DNA of 64,000 nt from Nematopogon swammerdamellus (Eukaryota; Arthropoda; Insecta; Lepidoptera; Adelidae). Numbering within the stretch: the first letter of the stretch is position 1; every line of letters starts with the position of its first letter. Below are positions 30,238 through 39,936 of this stretch, piece after piece. Position numbers and translations under genes: made by a program. The stretch spans positions 7,553,754-7,617,753 of the forward strand of contig OX336343.1 in NCBI GenBank assembly GCA_946902875.1, in the 5' to 3' direction. Under the pieces are notes generated by a model. It searched no databases and was not told the DNA's origin. It was given only the letters and a program-made list of their open reading frames with translations.

Positions 30238-30644
30238 CTGAAATTTAAGTATTCAGAGACAGATTAAAGTCAATTATCTTTTTTATACTTTTGCTTTTTT
30301 TGTTTGGATTTGTTCTGAATCTACGAATAAATTGTGAATGGTTATTTGAATGTAACCTTTGCGTCTACAACGGCGGATCGGCCATACAACATTACCCTAC
30401 CATTACTTCCACAAAGGCCGATCGCCCGTCGATGAGCGGACGTCGAAAATATCAATGATATATGCATGGAATATATGATTTTAAATGAATGTTTCTTATA
30501 ACGAGTGAGTGGTGGTTGTACGGATTAAAAAAACTTGCCTTCCCTATTAAACTCACGGTACGATTATGAACAGATAAATTCTTTGCCTACACATTCATGT
30601 GTGATTTATATGGGGGAATTGTCAATTTTAGGTTAGAAAAAAAA

Positions 30645-31140
30645 GAAATCTGTCAAGTGCGAGTTTTACTCGCGCACGGAGGTTTCCGTATCTATCCGCT
30701 ATCAATAATATCCGCCTATCCGCTCAGGTGACATGGTTTTCAAATTTTAATTTCGAAGATATGTAGGACGATCGAAGAGAAGCCTCAATGAGGTCGATGG
30801 CAATTGACGGTGGGAAAATTACAGCACCTCAATGAGGTCGTTGGCAATGGAGCGGCCATCTTTTGTCTTTCAACAATGCAATGTATAAAAGCCTGTGGCG
30901 CCATCTATTATTCAGTAGCGTGATTAATCGATTTTTCGGACATTTGTTGTATGGTATCCCTTAATTTTTAACATTTTCTTTTTTTTATTATTTTTTGTTA
31001 TATCCGCCATAGTTACACATATTCTGTGAAAATTTCAATGGGCTATCTATTACGGTTCAAGAGATACAGCCCTCGGACAGACAGACAGACGGCGGAGGCT
31101 TAGTAATAGGCTTCCGTACGGGATACGGAAACCTGAAAAG
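30645..31140 (+). repeat. dispersed repeat family C, second copy, with internal extra sequence
   Basis: Opens CTGTCAAGTGCGAGTTTTAC and closes TACGGTTCAAGAGATACAGC, GACAGACAGACGGCGG and TACGGGATACGGAAACCTG, as in 25182-25480. The middle (about 30700-30950) is not shared. Confidence 0.55.
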
Positions 31141-31404
31141 GCTGAGGATTAGAAACTTGGGGCATTATTAGCTAATTACTTGTAGATCAATCCTGTAGTT
31201 TAGGATATTGGGAGAATATTCGTAAGAATTTTTTTCACCGGAGATCAATACTTTCGAGATATTTTTTTTTATTAAAAATTATATAACATTTTCGAATTTC
31301 ATTCAAGCGTAGGTGGTTTGGCTATATATAGAATTGGGGCGCAGGTGCTTGGGAGACTAATATAGGGTTGATGTCCCCTTTCTAAAAATACCACTCAGCC
31401 TGAG
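31141..31404. other. no feature recognised
   Basis: AT-rich intergenic sequence preceding the hAT-like element. Confidence 0.4.
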
Positions 31405-31750
31405 CAGTCCTGGATTTGCCATTAGGCCGTATAGGCCGCGGCCTAGGGGCGGCAATCTTCAGGGGGCGGTAGATTTCCGACGGCGCTAAAGAATTTTGCA
31501 AGTACCACTTGCGCTTTGGTTTAGTATAAGCCGTCAAGTTCGTGCGCGATTATGGACGCAATACTCAAGCACGTCACTTGTGGATAGAGTTTTCGATCTA
31601 TTAAATGCTAAATATCATTTGGAGAAAGGTTTTAAGTACCCATTGTGATTTATCCATAGAGAAATAATATTTATCCTATGTTATTTATGTTTTCCACAGG
31701 CGGCGAAAGTCAAGTGGCTTATACTTAAGAACAGTACAAGTCCGACACTA
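31405..31750. mobile_element. hAT-like MITE, 346 bp, 8-bp target duplication
   Basis: AGCCTGAG flanks both ends (31397-31404, 31751-31758). The ends CAGTCCTGGATT and AAGTCCGACACTA are only roughly inverted (decayed). The 8-bp duplication is the main evidence. Confidence 0.65.
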
Positions 31751-31758
31751 AGCCTGAG

Positions 31759-32151
31759 GAGATGATAGTTTTTTTTTATGATTTTTGTGCCCGTTATATG
31801 AAGTGTAATTTAGGCCATATATTTTTGTGTTAAAATGTTTGATCAGTAGGTTAGGTTAGGTTAGAACTGTGACGACAACGCACGAGCTAAGCGAGCAAAT
31901 TGAGCGTGCCTCGGTAGCAGCCGACGAGTGCCAAGATTAAAAGAATATACACTTTATTAGGGTGTGGCTTTATACTGGGGAGCCGAGGTCGCAAATTGCT
32001 GGTAAGCTTAATGTGTAGGCTGAGTTAAAAGACGAATTTTAGTGAACTAATTTTTTGCCGGAGACTCATAGTTTTGGAAAAAAAAAAAATTAAGAAACAA
32101 GATTTTTCATTCAAAATTAATTTTTCATGTAAAAATTTAAGCTTTTTTTTC
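31759..32151. other. no gene recognised
   Basis: Contains a short GGTTAGGTTAGGTTAG block at about 31850 and AT-rich sequence. No exon or repeat was assigned. Confidence 0.4.
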
Positions 32152-32155
32152 TTAA

Positions 32156-32741
32156 GGGGGGTACTAGGCAAAACATCACATCATATTATCCTAACTAAAG
32201 CCATATTTCAATAGATATAATTACAATTTATATGTTTATAGCTAGGTAAGTGTGATAGATTACTGTAATATAATCTTGTAAATTCTCTGAAAAATAAGTT
32301 GGTGAAAAGTGGTAAAAACGTTCAAAAATGCATTTGCTATTTCGTTACAAATACGTCCATACAAAAAACGCCCGCGCACGGCAACGGCCCAAAATTTAGA
32401 ATGTTCAAAGATAGTTCAGTGAAAAATCATTTATTCTGTAAGCGTTTGAATTTATTTAGATGATTCTTAGTCTTATTGACTCTAAGCTCAATGAAGCATT
32501 TTTCGTATTAGATGCATTTGTAAAAAATGGCCATGGAAATAGTAAAGGCATTTTTGAACGATTTTACCACTTTTCAATCACATATTTATAAAGGAATTTA
32601 TAAGATTAAATTAAAAATAATGTATTCACATTATACCTTGAATCTTTCTTAGATTAACTATAGGCATATAAATTATAGTGAAATCACTTGAAATATGGGT
32701 ATGGTTAGGGAAATACGAAGTGCTTTTGCCTGCTACCCCCC
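32156..32741. mobile_element. piggyBac-like MITE with long inverted repeats and TTAA duplication
   Basis: TTAA lies at 32152-32155 and 32742-32745. The ends GGGGGGTACTAGGCAAAACA and TGCTTTTGCCTGCTACCCCC are inverted, and similarity between the arms continues inward for roughly 150-200 bases in decayed form (for example GTGGTAAAAACGTTCAAAAA against TTTTTGAACGATTTTACCAC). There is no transposase. Confidence 0.75.
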
Positions 32742-32984
32742 TTAAAGCAACAAAACATTGATATTGAATAGAAATGTATGCAAAAACAACATGGGTCGCC
32801 TTAACATTAAGTTAGGTAGGGTTAATTTATAGAAGATGCAGAGCGAAGCGACTCCTGGTTAACCCTGGCAATTTTTTTTTTCACCACCAAAACATTCACA
32901 CAGCTGAACTCCCGCCCCCTCCCAATCTTATAACTCTATGATTACAAGCTCTATCCACATAAGTTATTCGAAAGGAAGGTGTGG

Positions 32985-33190
32985 ATCTAAGCTTACGATG
33001 GCTTCACCGAACATATCCGGGCCCATCGGCAGTAGAGGAGGGTATTAATCGAGGCCGGGACTAGCGAGTGGCCACTCTAAATTTCCCGCGCATGCTTCAC
33101 GTTTCGGCTCGCTGCAAGCCCTCGTCAGCTAGTCTGCGTTGACTAGGACGCGGGGAAACACCAGTCCCGCTCTCGACCTCCCTCTCTCTA
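32985..33190. repeat. mosaic of repeats shared with 22996-23056 and 28360-28450
   Basis: ATCTAAGCTTACGATGGCTT and GAACATATCCGGGCCCATCGG are the complement of the insert inside the hAT MITE at about 23003-23055. GGCTCGCTGCAAGCCCTCGT and TAGTCTGCGTTGACTAGGA match 28360-28450. Confidence 0.65.
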
Positions 33191-33370
33191 CCTATCCATA
33201 TTCTGTAGGATGCTTCCAGTGACGTTTACGAAGTACCATACCACCATAAAGTAAGTTACCATACCATAGAAATACGTAAACTAAAGCACTGGTTAAACTT
33301 ATGAGCAACTATAATGAAGCAGTTTGCTTATAAGAACTAGAAGAAATTATCAACATTTACTAATATGTAA

Positions 33371-33690
33371 TAAACGGAGTGTGGGAAGACCACCCAGGTC
33401 CAGGTGGGACGACGACGTCAAGTACGTCGGCCGAAAGTAGTGGTTCCGTACCGCTGAAGGTCGCGAGGACTGGAGGAAAATTGGAGAGGCTACGTCCACC
33501 AGTGAACGAACGCATACACGCTGACGACTGATTGACTAATATAGGTTATTATTTCTTTGACTAGTATGTACAAAAAAAACCGCATCCAAATCGGTTCATC
33601 CGTTTTGGAGCTACGATGCCACAGACAGACACACACACACGTCAAACTTATAACACCCCTCCGTTTTTTTCGTCGGGGGTTAAAAACAAT
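33371..33690 (+). mobile_element. RTE-like LINE, 3' end fragment
   Basis: Plus strand carries the typical RTE C-terminal block (RPPRSRWDDDVKYVG, then WFRTAEGREDWRKIGEA) with an in-frame TAG between the two parts. A 3' UTR follows, with CAAATCGGTTCATCCGTTTT and the end CGTCGGGGGTTAAAAAC. Truncated and non-functional. RTE assignment is by motif style. Confidence 0.65.
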
Positions 33691-34213
33691 CGCAGCACAC
33701 ACTTACCTGGTTTAGTGGGTTTTTAGTGTAGAACTCACTATATACGTATACTATTTACGTAGCAGCACTGCTGCTTCTACCCCGCTCTCGAATTCGTGTT
33801 TGAATCTTAGCTGAAATTGGAAATGGTAATATTAGGAGGAGCTCCTAGGTCCTCATAGAGTAACTTATATAGGTCCTCAAAGAGAAGAGGTCCTGCGGCC
33901 TAATAAATTCTTTGCATTGGCATAATTACTCGCACTGTAGATCATTTACGTGACAATGACAGATGACAGGTGACAATCCGACAATTTGACATAATTCAGG
34001 GCTGCCAACATGTGAAAAGCACTCCCACCTGCCTGCATCTAGTCATGTGGGCTATCAACATTTGAACCAACCGTGAAGCAACCATTCAACCATTGAAGCA
34101 ACCGTGATCTAACCGATATCTGTCTTCAATACCGATATTGATATCCGTTGCCAAATATCGGTATCAAAAACTCTGATTCCTAGTTAAAAAAAAAAAAAAA
34201 AAAAAAAGTTGCT
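33691..34213. other. no gene recognised; poly(A) run
   Basis: Intergenic sequence with a run of about 23 A at 34184-34207, which is probably the tail or target of a retroposon event next to the family A fragment. Nothing else was identified. Confidence 0.4.
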
Positions 34214-34377
34214 TTTTTTTTTATGGAACCTGACACGGTTGGCTACATCACCTACAACATCCGTGATGTCAGCCCATAACACAGGTGAACTAGGTGCCAT
34301 GTCAGTGCTTCCCTTCATTTCATGTCGGCTACACTAAACTGGACGGAAAACACGAACTATTTACATAGCTTACATTA
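34214..34377 (-). repeat. family A type-1 fragment
   Basis: Complement of CAGTTTCCAT-like tail and body (GGTTGGCTACATCACCTACA, CACTAAACTGGACGGAAAAC). It breaks off into TTACATTACATTACAT. Confidence 0.65.
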
Positions 34378-34619
34378 CATTACATAGCATTACATTTTTG
34401 TTGGCCATTATGATGCCTTTCTTTTTAACATTTTAAAAGTAAAGTTCTGTCTTTACATAATTTATTTTAACACTAATCAATTTTTTTTTATACACTATGT
34501 TCACGCACTATGTCATTGTTTATTAACGAAAAACCTACACACTAAGAAAGAAGAGTTGTACCTACGCACTTAAATACACAGTAAAGTATAAACAAAGTTT
34601 CTGTCCTGAACTACGTAAC

Positions 34620-34910
34620 TCAACTCAACGTTCTGCGTGTCCGGCGTGCCTGCGCGGCGCGACGCCGGAACGCACCGTGTGGCATACATCACTATTCACA
34701 AATCACAGTCACATCACAGCGCAGCACGTACGCACCGATACTATGGATATCTCTCCGCGCAGCGGCACCGCTCGGGCAGCGGCGCCGCGCGCCGCACCGG
34801 CCGCCACCGAAACCGTAACGCACCGCACGCACCGTCCGTCACCGTCCGTACCGCACCGAGTGTATCGGTAATCTGTGGTGGCTGGCTAGTGGCTACTGGC
34901 TCGATCGGCC
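34620..34910. promoter_or_regulatory. GC- and CpG-rich block upstream of ZNF598
   Basis: Markedly GC-rich compared with the AT-rich intergenic surroundings, with many CG dinucleotides (GCGGCGCCGCGCGCCGC). No exon was identified. It could be a promoter or first-exon region of either strand, including the candidate small minus-strand gene at 30 kb. The open frames here are arginine/alanine-rich and not credible. Confidence 0.3.
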
Positions 34911-35639
34911 GGCACTAAAACTAACTGAAACTGACTGGATTGGCACAACTGGTTGTTCTGATATCTAAATAACTGACAACTGTTCTAGTTGTCAGTTGTC
35001 ACCCGCGCCGTTAGATATTTCGTAAATATCTAAGATCTTCGTAGATTTCCAACCCAAATACGACCTTATTGGTTCTACTATAAAGGTAATTTTTCCATGA
35101 AAAGATTTATTTGGTGAAACTAAAAGGAATCGCACGTGCTCTTTCTTGCATTTGGGGACTTACTTAAAGAGAGAGGGAAGGCATAATAGTTGTCGGATAT
35201 CAGTTGTCTGTCAGCCTGCCTGGCATACGCTGTTCGTTCGCTCGCTCGCTACCTACCTATACTTTGGTTGGTTGGTTGGTTGGTTGGTAGCCGATAGCCG
35301 ATAGCCGATGTTTGCTATGACAACACCGATGCGATACGTTAGAGGCGTGGCAACGGTTTTCAGCTACGTTTCGCTGTAGCGGACACATGAGTACCTGCAT
35401 CCTTTCATCTAAAGCCGCGTCTCCTGCGAATGTTTTTATCGAAAGACACAGACAGATATTTGCACAGAAACATCGAACGAAACATTGCGGCGTGCCCATT
35501 TTTTATGAAAACAAATGTTTTTGTTTAATGTTTCGAAAAAAACACGCGCAGGAGACGCGGCTTATTTATTACACTCTGCTTGACTCTATGGCTGGTCTTT
35601 CTACGCAATTATTTAATCTTTGCACCAACTAGCCAACAA

Positions 35640-35964
35640 CTGTCAGTCAGTTGAATTGTACTTTTTTCTCATTCTCGGGTTCCTTCTCGGTAACTCGGTT
35701 GGTTTTGCTACGTGCGTGCGTACAGTGCTAGCGAGCTTATAAAGTGCGAAGGAGCCAACTGTCTACTTGTTCACGAATCTGTCTGTGCTGTGATCTTCTG
35801 TAATCCGTCCTCTCATCGATCGACTATTCCCTCGTCCCTTTCGTTGGCTCGTGGCTCCAGAATTCGCGTACACTCGTTATCTTTTCGCCATCGCACAAGT
35901 TGCGAGTGTGGGCTTCCACCCGACCGTTTCACCTTGAAGTTGCTGCTATAAAGGAAGGGTTACA
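35640..35964 (+). promoter_or_regulatory. ZNF598: ZNF598 promoter and 5' UTR region
   Basis: Upstream of the start codon lie an initiator-like GTCAGTCAGTT at about 35642 and a TATA-like CTTATAAAG at about 35738. Neither is decisive. The transcript probably starts in this interval. The ATG at 35965 has an acceptable context (TTACAATG) and is chosen because the RING domain starts ten codons later, as in ZNF598 proteins. Confidence 0.4.
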
Positions 35965-36132
35965 ATGTCTGAGGGTCCCGATCGCGCCGACACCTGCGTG
36001 GTTTGCTTCAAGAATGTTGAATACTACTCAATCGGTGAATGTGATCATCCCGTCTGCTACGAGTGCTCCACCCGCATGCGCGTGCTGTGTCTGCAGAACG
36101 AGTGCCCCATCTGCCGTCAGATGCTGTCGCGA
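35965..36132 (+). CDS. ZNF598: ZNF598 coding exon 1, RING domain
   Basis: Residues 1-56. The whole RING (CVVCFKNVEYYSIGECDHPV, CYECSTRMRVLC, CPICRQ) is in this exon. Donor CGA|GTACGT, phase 0. Third-position use is GC-rich. Confidence 0.95.
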
Positions 36133-39100
36133 GTACGTTACCACCAACCAATCGCTCTTCTCACAATTTTATGTACCCGTACTGTTTACATAATTTTCTT
36201 ATCGTAGAGTATTGACGGCTGAGGTATAGTTAATTTTTTTTTTTTTTATGTAATCCGGTATGGGTGGCTGAGTCGGAGGGGCCAAAGCACATGCTCTAAC
36301 CAGCCAATATCACCTCCGAGAAGGTAGGTGCCATACCGGAGACTTCCCTGGATTGCTGGCTATACTGGACTAGAGGAGAACACAACCGAGGTTGCTTGCG
36401 GCCATCTTACATCCAGTACAGTGGTACCAACCATCGATGTCTAATTTTATAGATCGAACGTCGCACGATTTAACCTGTACTATGTTTCGTCTTAACAAGT
36501 GTGCGTGCATTCACACACATTATTGTGATACTCACACAAGCACACACTTACATCATATAGTCGTTTCATGTCCGTAAACGGCGGGCATCGGAGCGCGCCG
36601 CGCCTCCTGCCACGAGATACTTTCGTGTTTGCATTTTTACACGCCGCCATGCTGTCACGTGACGCGATCCCTACGACGTTACTGTCGCGTTCTCACTTGC
36701 CTACAGGTGATAAGAGTGAGCGAGAAAGTTGTCATCGCTCGCCCATCGGCGCGATTGTCGTATTTCCGCTCACTCTTATGATCAGTAGGCAAGTGGGAAC
36801 GAGAACGCGATAGCTACGTCACACAATCCGTGACATGTCAGCATGGCTTCTTAACACGTCATAACATGCTCAGGCGAAACAAACAACAACGTTTGTCACT
36901 GTTACTCTTGCATAAAACACAGCTTTACTCTTTCTCGTTCGCTCTTTATATTAATTACGTATACAAAAATCTGTTTAACATAAAATTTGAGAAAAAAACC
37001 AGCAAAATAAATACTTACTGATGGAAGGAGACGCCATTCTTTACGTAATTTCGATCTGAGCTGTTACAATACTTGTAACAGCAACCGGGCATGCTGAACA
37101 TACGCGCTTTTGCGCCACAGACTCGGTACAGTAAGACTTACGCTCAACACGCGCTGCACACGCCGTATGAAGCGGCTGTCCGTGAAATCTGCAATTTATG
37201 CAGTTCTCGTCGAGAACAAATTTTTTCGGGAGTAATGTATGGGATGGGCATATCTCTAAATATACATCAATGGTACCAACCCAGTCGGCTACAATTTGAG
37301 CCTACCACCTAGTAAGGGGCAAGGGAAGGGACCTACAGTTTTACACCAGTTCCGAACGGTGAAGCAGCGGGTGTAGGTATGCACGTAAATTTTTTCGTCA
37401 GAAAAAACTCATTGGTACACGCCGACCGGATTCGAACCTCGGACCTCCCGCATGAGAAGCCGATGCCCAAACCACTCGGCCACCCGCCGCTCCTATACTC
37501 CAAGCTCCACCCCTCCCCCCGCCACCACCTGCCAGTATCTATACCCACCCCGTATTGACTACTAAAGTCTGTTCATTTTGCGATTACATTTACAAAGGCG
37601 AATGCTACACGCACAATATCTATCGCATGATATTTATCGAGCTTTTGGATCAAAAGTCGATACTACACATACAACACAAATCGCGTCAATACGCCGATAA
37701 ATTTCATTCAGTAAAGTCGTGTACGTGGACCAGCAATGAGCGACAATATAAAGAAAGAAAGCTTGCGTTGCTATCATATTATATTAGTGTCAGCATTAAT
37801 GATTTAATTTTTTTTCGATAATTAGACTTAAATGAGTTTATTTTTGCAACAAAGTCTAATTGTAGCGGTTGTTTTTATCTTTTTATAAATTTGGTGCAGC
37901 TGCTGATACACATTTGTTCTTTTTAATTTATTTATACAATTAGAACTTGAGCTATCCCACACCTCGGGTAGTGTTTCCAACGTAATTATAAATTCTTTTA
38001 AATATTTTTGGTCATTCGTGGCGGGTGCAGACTCGTTTAGCGCGTCCTCCTCCATCGCTGATAGGAAGAATACTGACAAGAAAAATATCGATTAGACACA
38101 CTCGATATTTATCGACGATACTTGATACAGATTGGGGATTTCTGGATTTTTAGAAATCCTGCGATCCGTATCACAATACATGATTATGGTATACTACACG
38201 CTCGATATACGTTATATCGTGATCTTAGATTACAATCCAAATATCGCGATAAATATCGAGCGTCTAGCATTCCCCAAAGCATGGTACCTACATGCTGTTT
38301 TTGTGTGTCCCTGTTGAAGTTGCCCATCTCCAATGCGATACAACACTGCAAAAGGCATAAAACTAGCTTCTCGCAGTGGGACTTTCAACGTTATACTTTT
38401 GAGTGAATGCATACTATATGTCCATAGCAATATGAATATAAATTCCATTATCATAAAAATTGGAAAACAAATTTTTTTTTTTTTTACTCAAACATTTGTC
38501 ATAAATGCAAGGAACAATCAACCCAGGAAATGTAAAATTTCTCTCTCCGATAAAAAAAAAACAGACTAGTATATCACGGAACCACCACGGCCATTGTAGC
38601 AATGAAATGAAAATAGGTTTTATTGCGCAATACAAAGTGACTAAATGCAGACTTAAAGCCTAAGGGCAGTCTCTATCAGTGATGCCTGGTATTGTTGATA
38701 AGCTCGATGGGTAGTGCGAGGGATTATTTTTTTTTTTTTTTTGTTATTGTTCCATCTGCGATCAGTTTTTTTTTTTTTTTTTTTTTACTTTTAGCAGATT
38801 TTCTGATTACTGTTGTGGCTTTCAGAGAATTGACCCCAGTGGGCCAAACTCTACATTGTGATAGCGGACCTTCCTACTTGGATAGGTCCACTATGCATCG
38901 TCTTTTGAGTCTCCTTAATATAGGTTCTTCGGTGAGTTGTTCAGCCAGTCTGTTGGGGTGGTGCTGGAGTCGATTCATGTAGCTTTTGCTGATAGATTGG
39001 ACTTCCTCGCTAACTGTAGGGACGTCGAGAAGCTGGTGGATTTCGTTGTTTCGCATGAACCAGGGGGCTGCACTTATGTTTCTCAATATGACGTTTTGTA

Positions 39101-39895
39101 GTCGTTGGATTATGTTCATATTGGACATACTAGCACTACCCCAAAGCTGGATCCCGTAGGTCCACACGGGTCTGATGACTGTTTTGAATACCAGTATTTT
39201 GTTGTCCAGAGAGAGTTTCGAGTGTCGTCCTATGAGCCACAATAGGTTGCGATATCTGATGTTGGCTTCATCTCTTTTGCACTTTATGTGGTGTTTCCAT
39301 GTCAGCCTTCTGTCTAGGTGAATCCCCAGGTATCTTACGCTGTTAGCGTGGGGCAAATCGTGTCCACCGAGCTTAACGGGGGGGCAGTTACCATTTCTGA
39401 GTGTGTATGTTACTTGCACAGACTTAGAGACACTCGCTGCGATTTTCCACTTCTCCAGCCAGTTGGATATTGCGTTGAGTCTGCACTGCAGTTTTTCAGA
39501 GGCTACGGCGGGATCTGCACTGCTAGCAAGCACTGCAGTGTCATCTGCAAATGTTGCGGTCGTGGCTTTCGAGTCGTCCTCTGGGAGGTCAGCTGTGAAC
39601 AGCGTGTAGAGGACCGGACCGAGGACGGAGCCCTGTGGGACGCCTGCCTTGATGTGATGAAATTCAGACATTGATTCGCTTTCTTTCACTTGGAATATTC
39701 TGTTCGACAGGTATGACTCCATGATGGCGTAGTAAGTGTGAGGGAGATTTATTTTTATCTTGTATAAGAGAGCTTTATGCCAGACCCTGTCGAACGCTTG
39801 TTGTATATCCAGGAAAGCCGCAGCACAGTACTGCTTCTCCTCTAGCGATTGTCTAATCCTATTACAGACTCTATGAACCTGTTCAATAGTAGAGT

Positions 39896-39936
<41 letters not shown>

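Larger units (their letters stand above)
36229..37495 (-). mobile_element. family B SINE split by an 838-bp insertion
   Basis: Poly-T and body at 36229-36432 continue at 37271-37495, which ends with a tRNA-like head. On the minus strand this head contains TGGCCGAGTGG (A-box) and GAGGTTCGAATCC (B-box), close to a class II tRNA. TGGTACCAACC is present at both sides of the insertion. Confidence 0.8.

Noticed and set aside
34637..34918. 93-codon Arg/Ala/His-rich frame in the GC-rich block
   Set aside because: Composition follows CpG-rich DNA, with no domain and no conserved splice context. It is more likely promoter or UTR.
37390..37495. A tRNA gene on the minus strand
   Set aside because: A- and B-box are present, but the sequence runs directly into the family B SINE body and cannot be folded here as a complete tRNA with confidence. 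The same head occurs at 23900-23985.
38692..38982. Plus-strand frame spanning the LINE boundary
   Set aside because: Phenylalanine runs from the poly-T tail joined to antisense LINE sequence.
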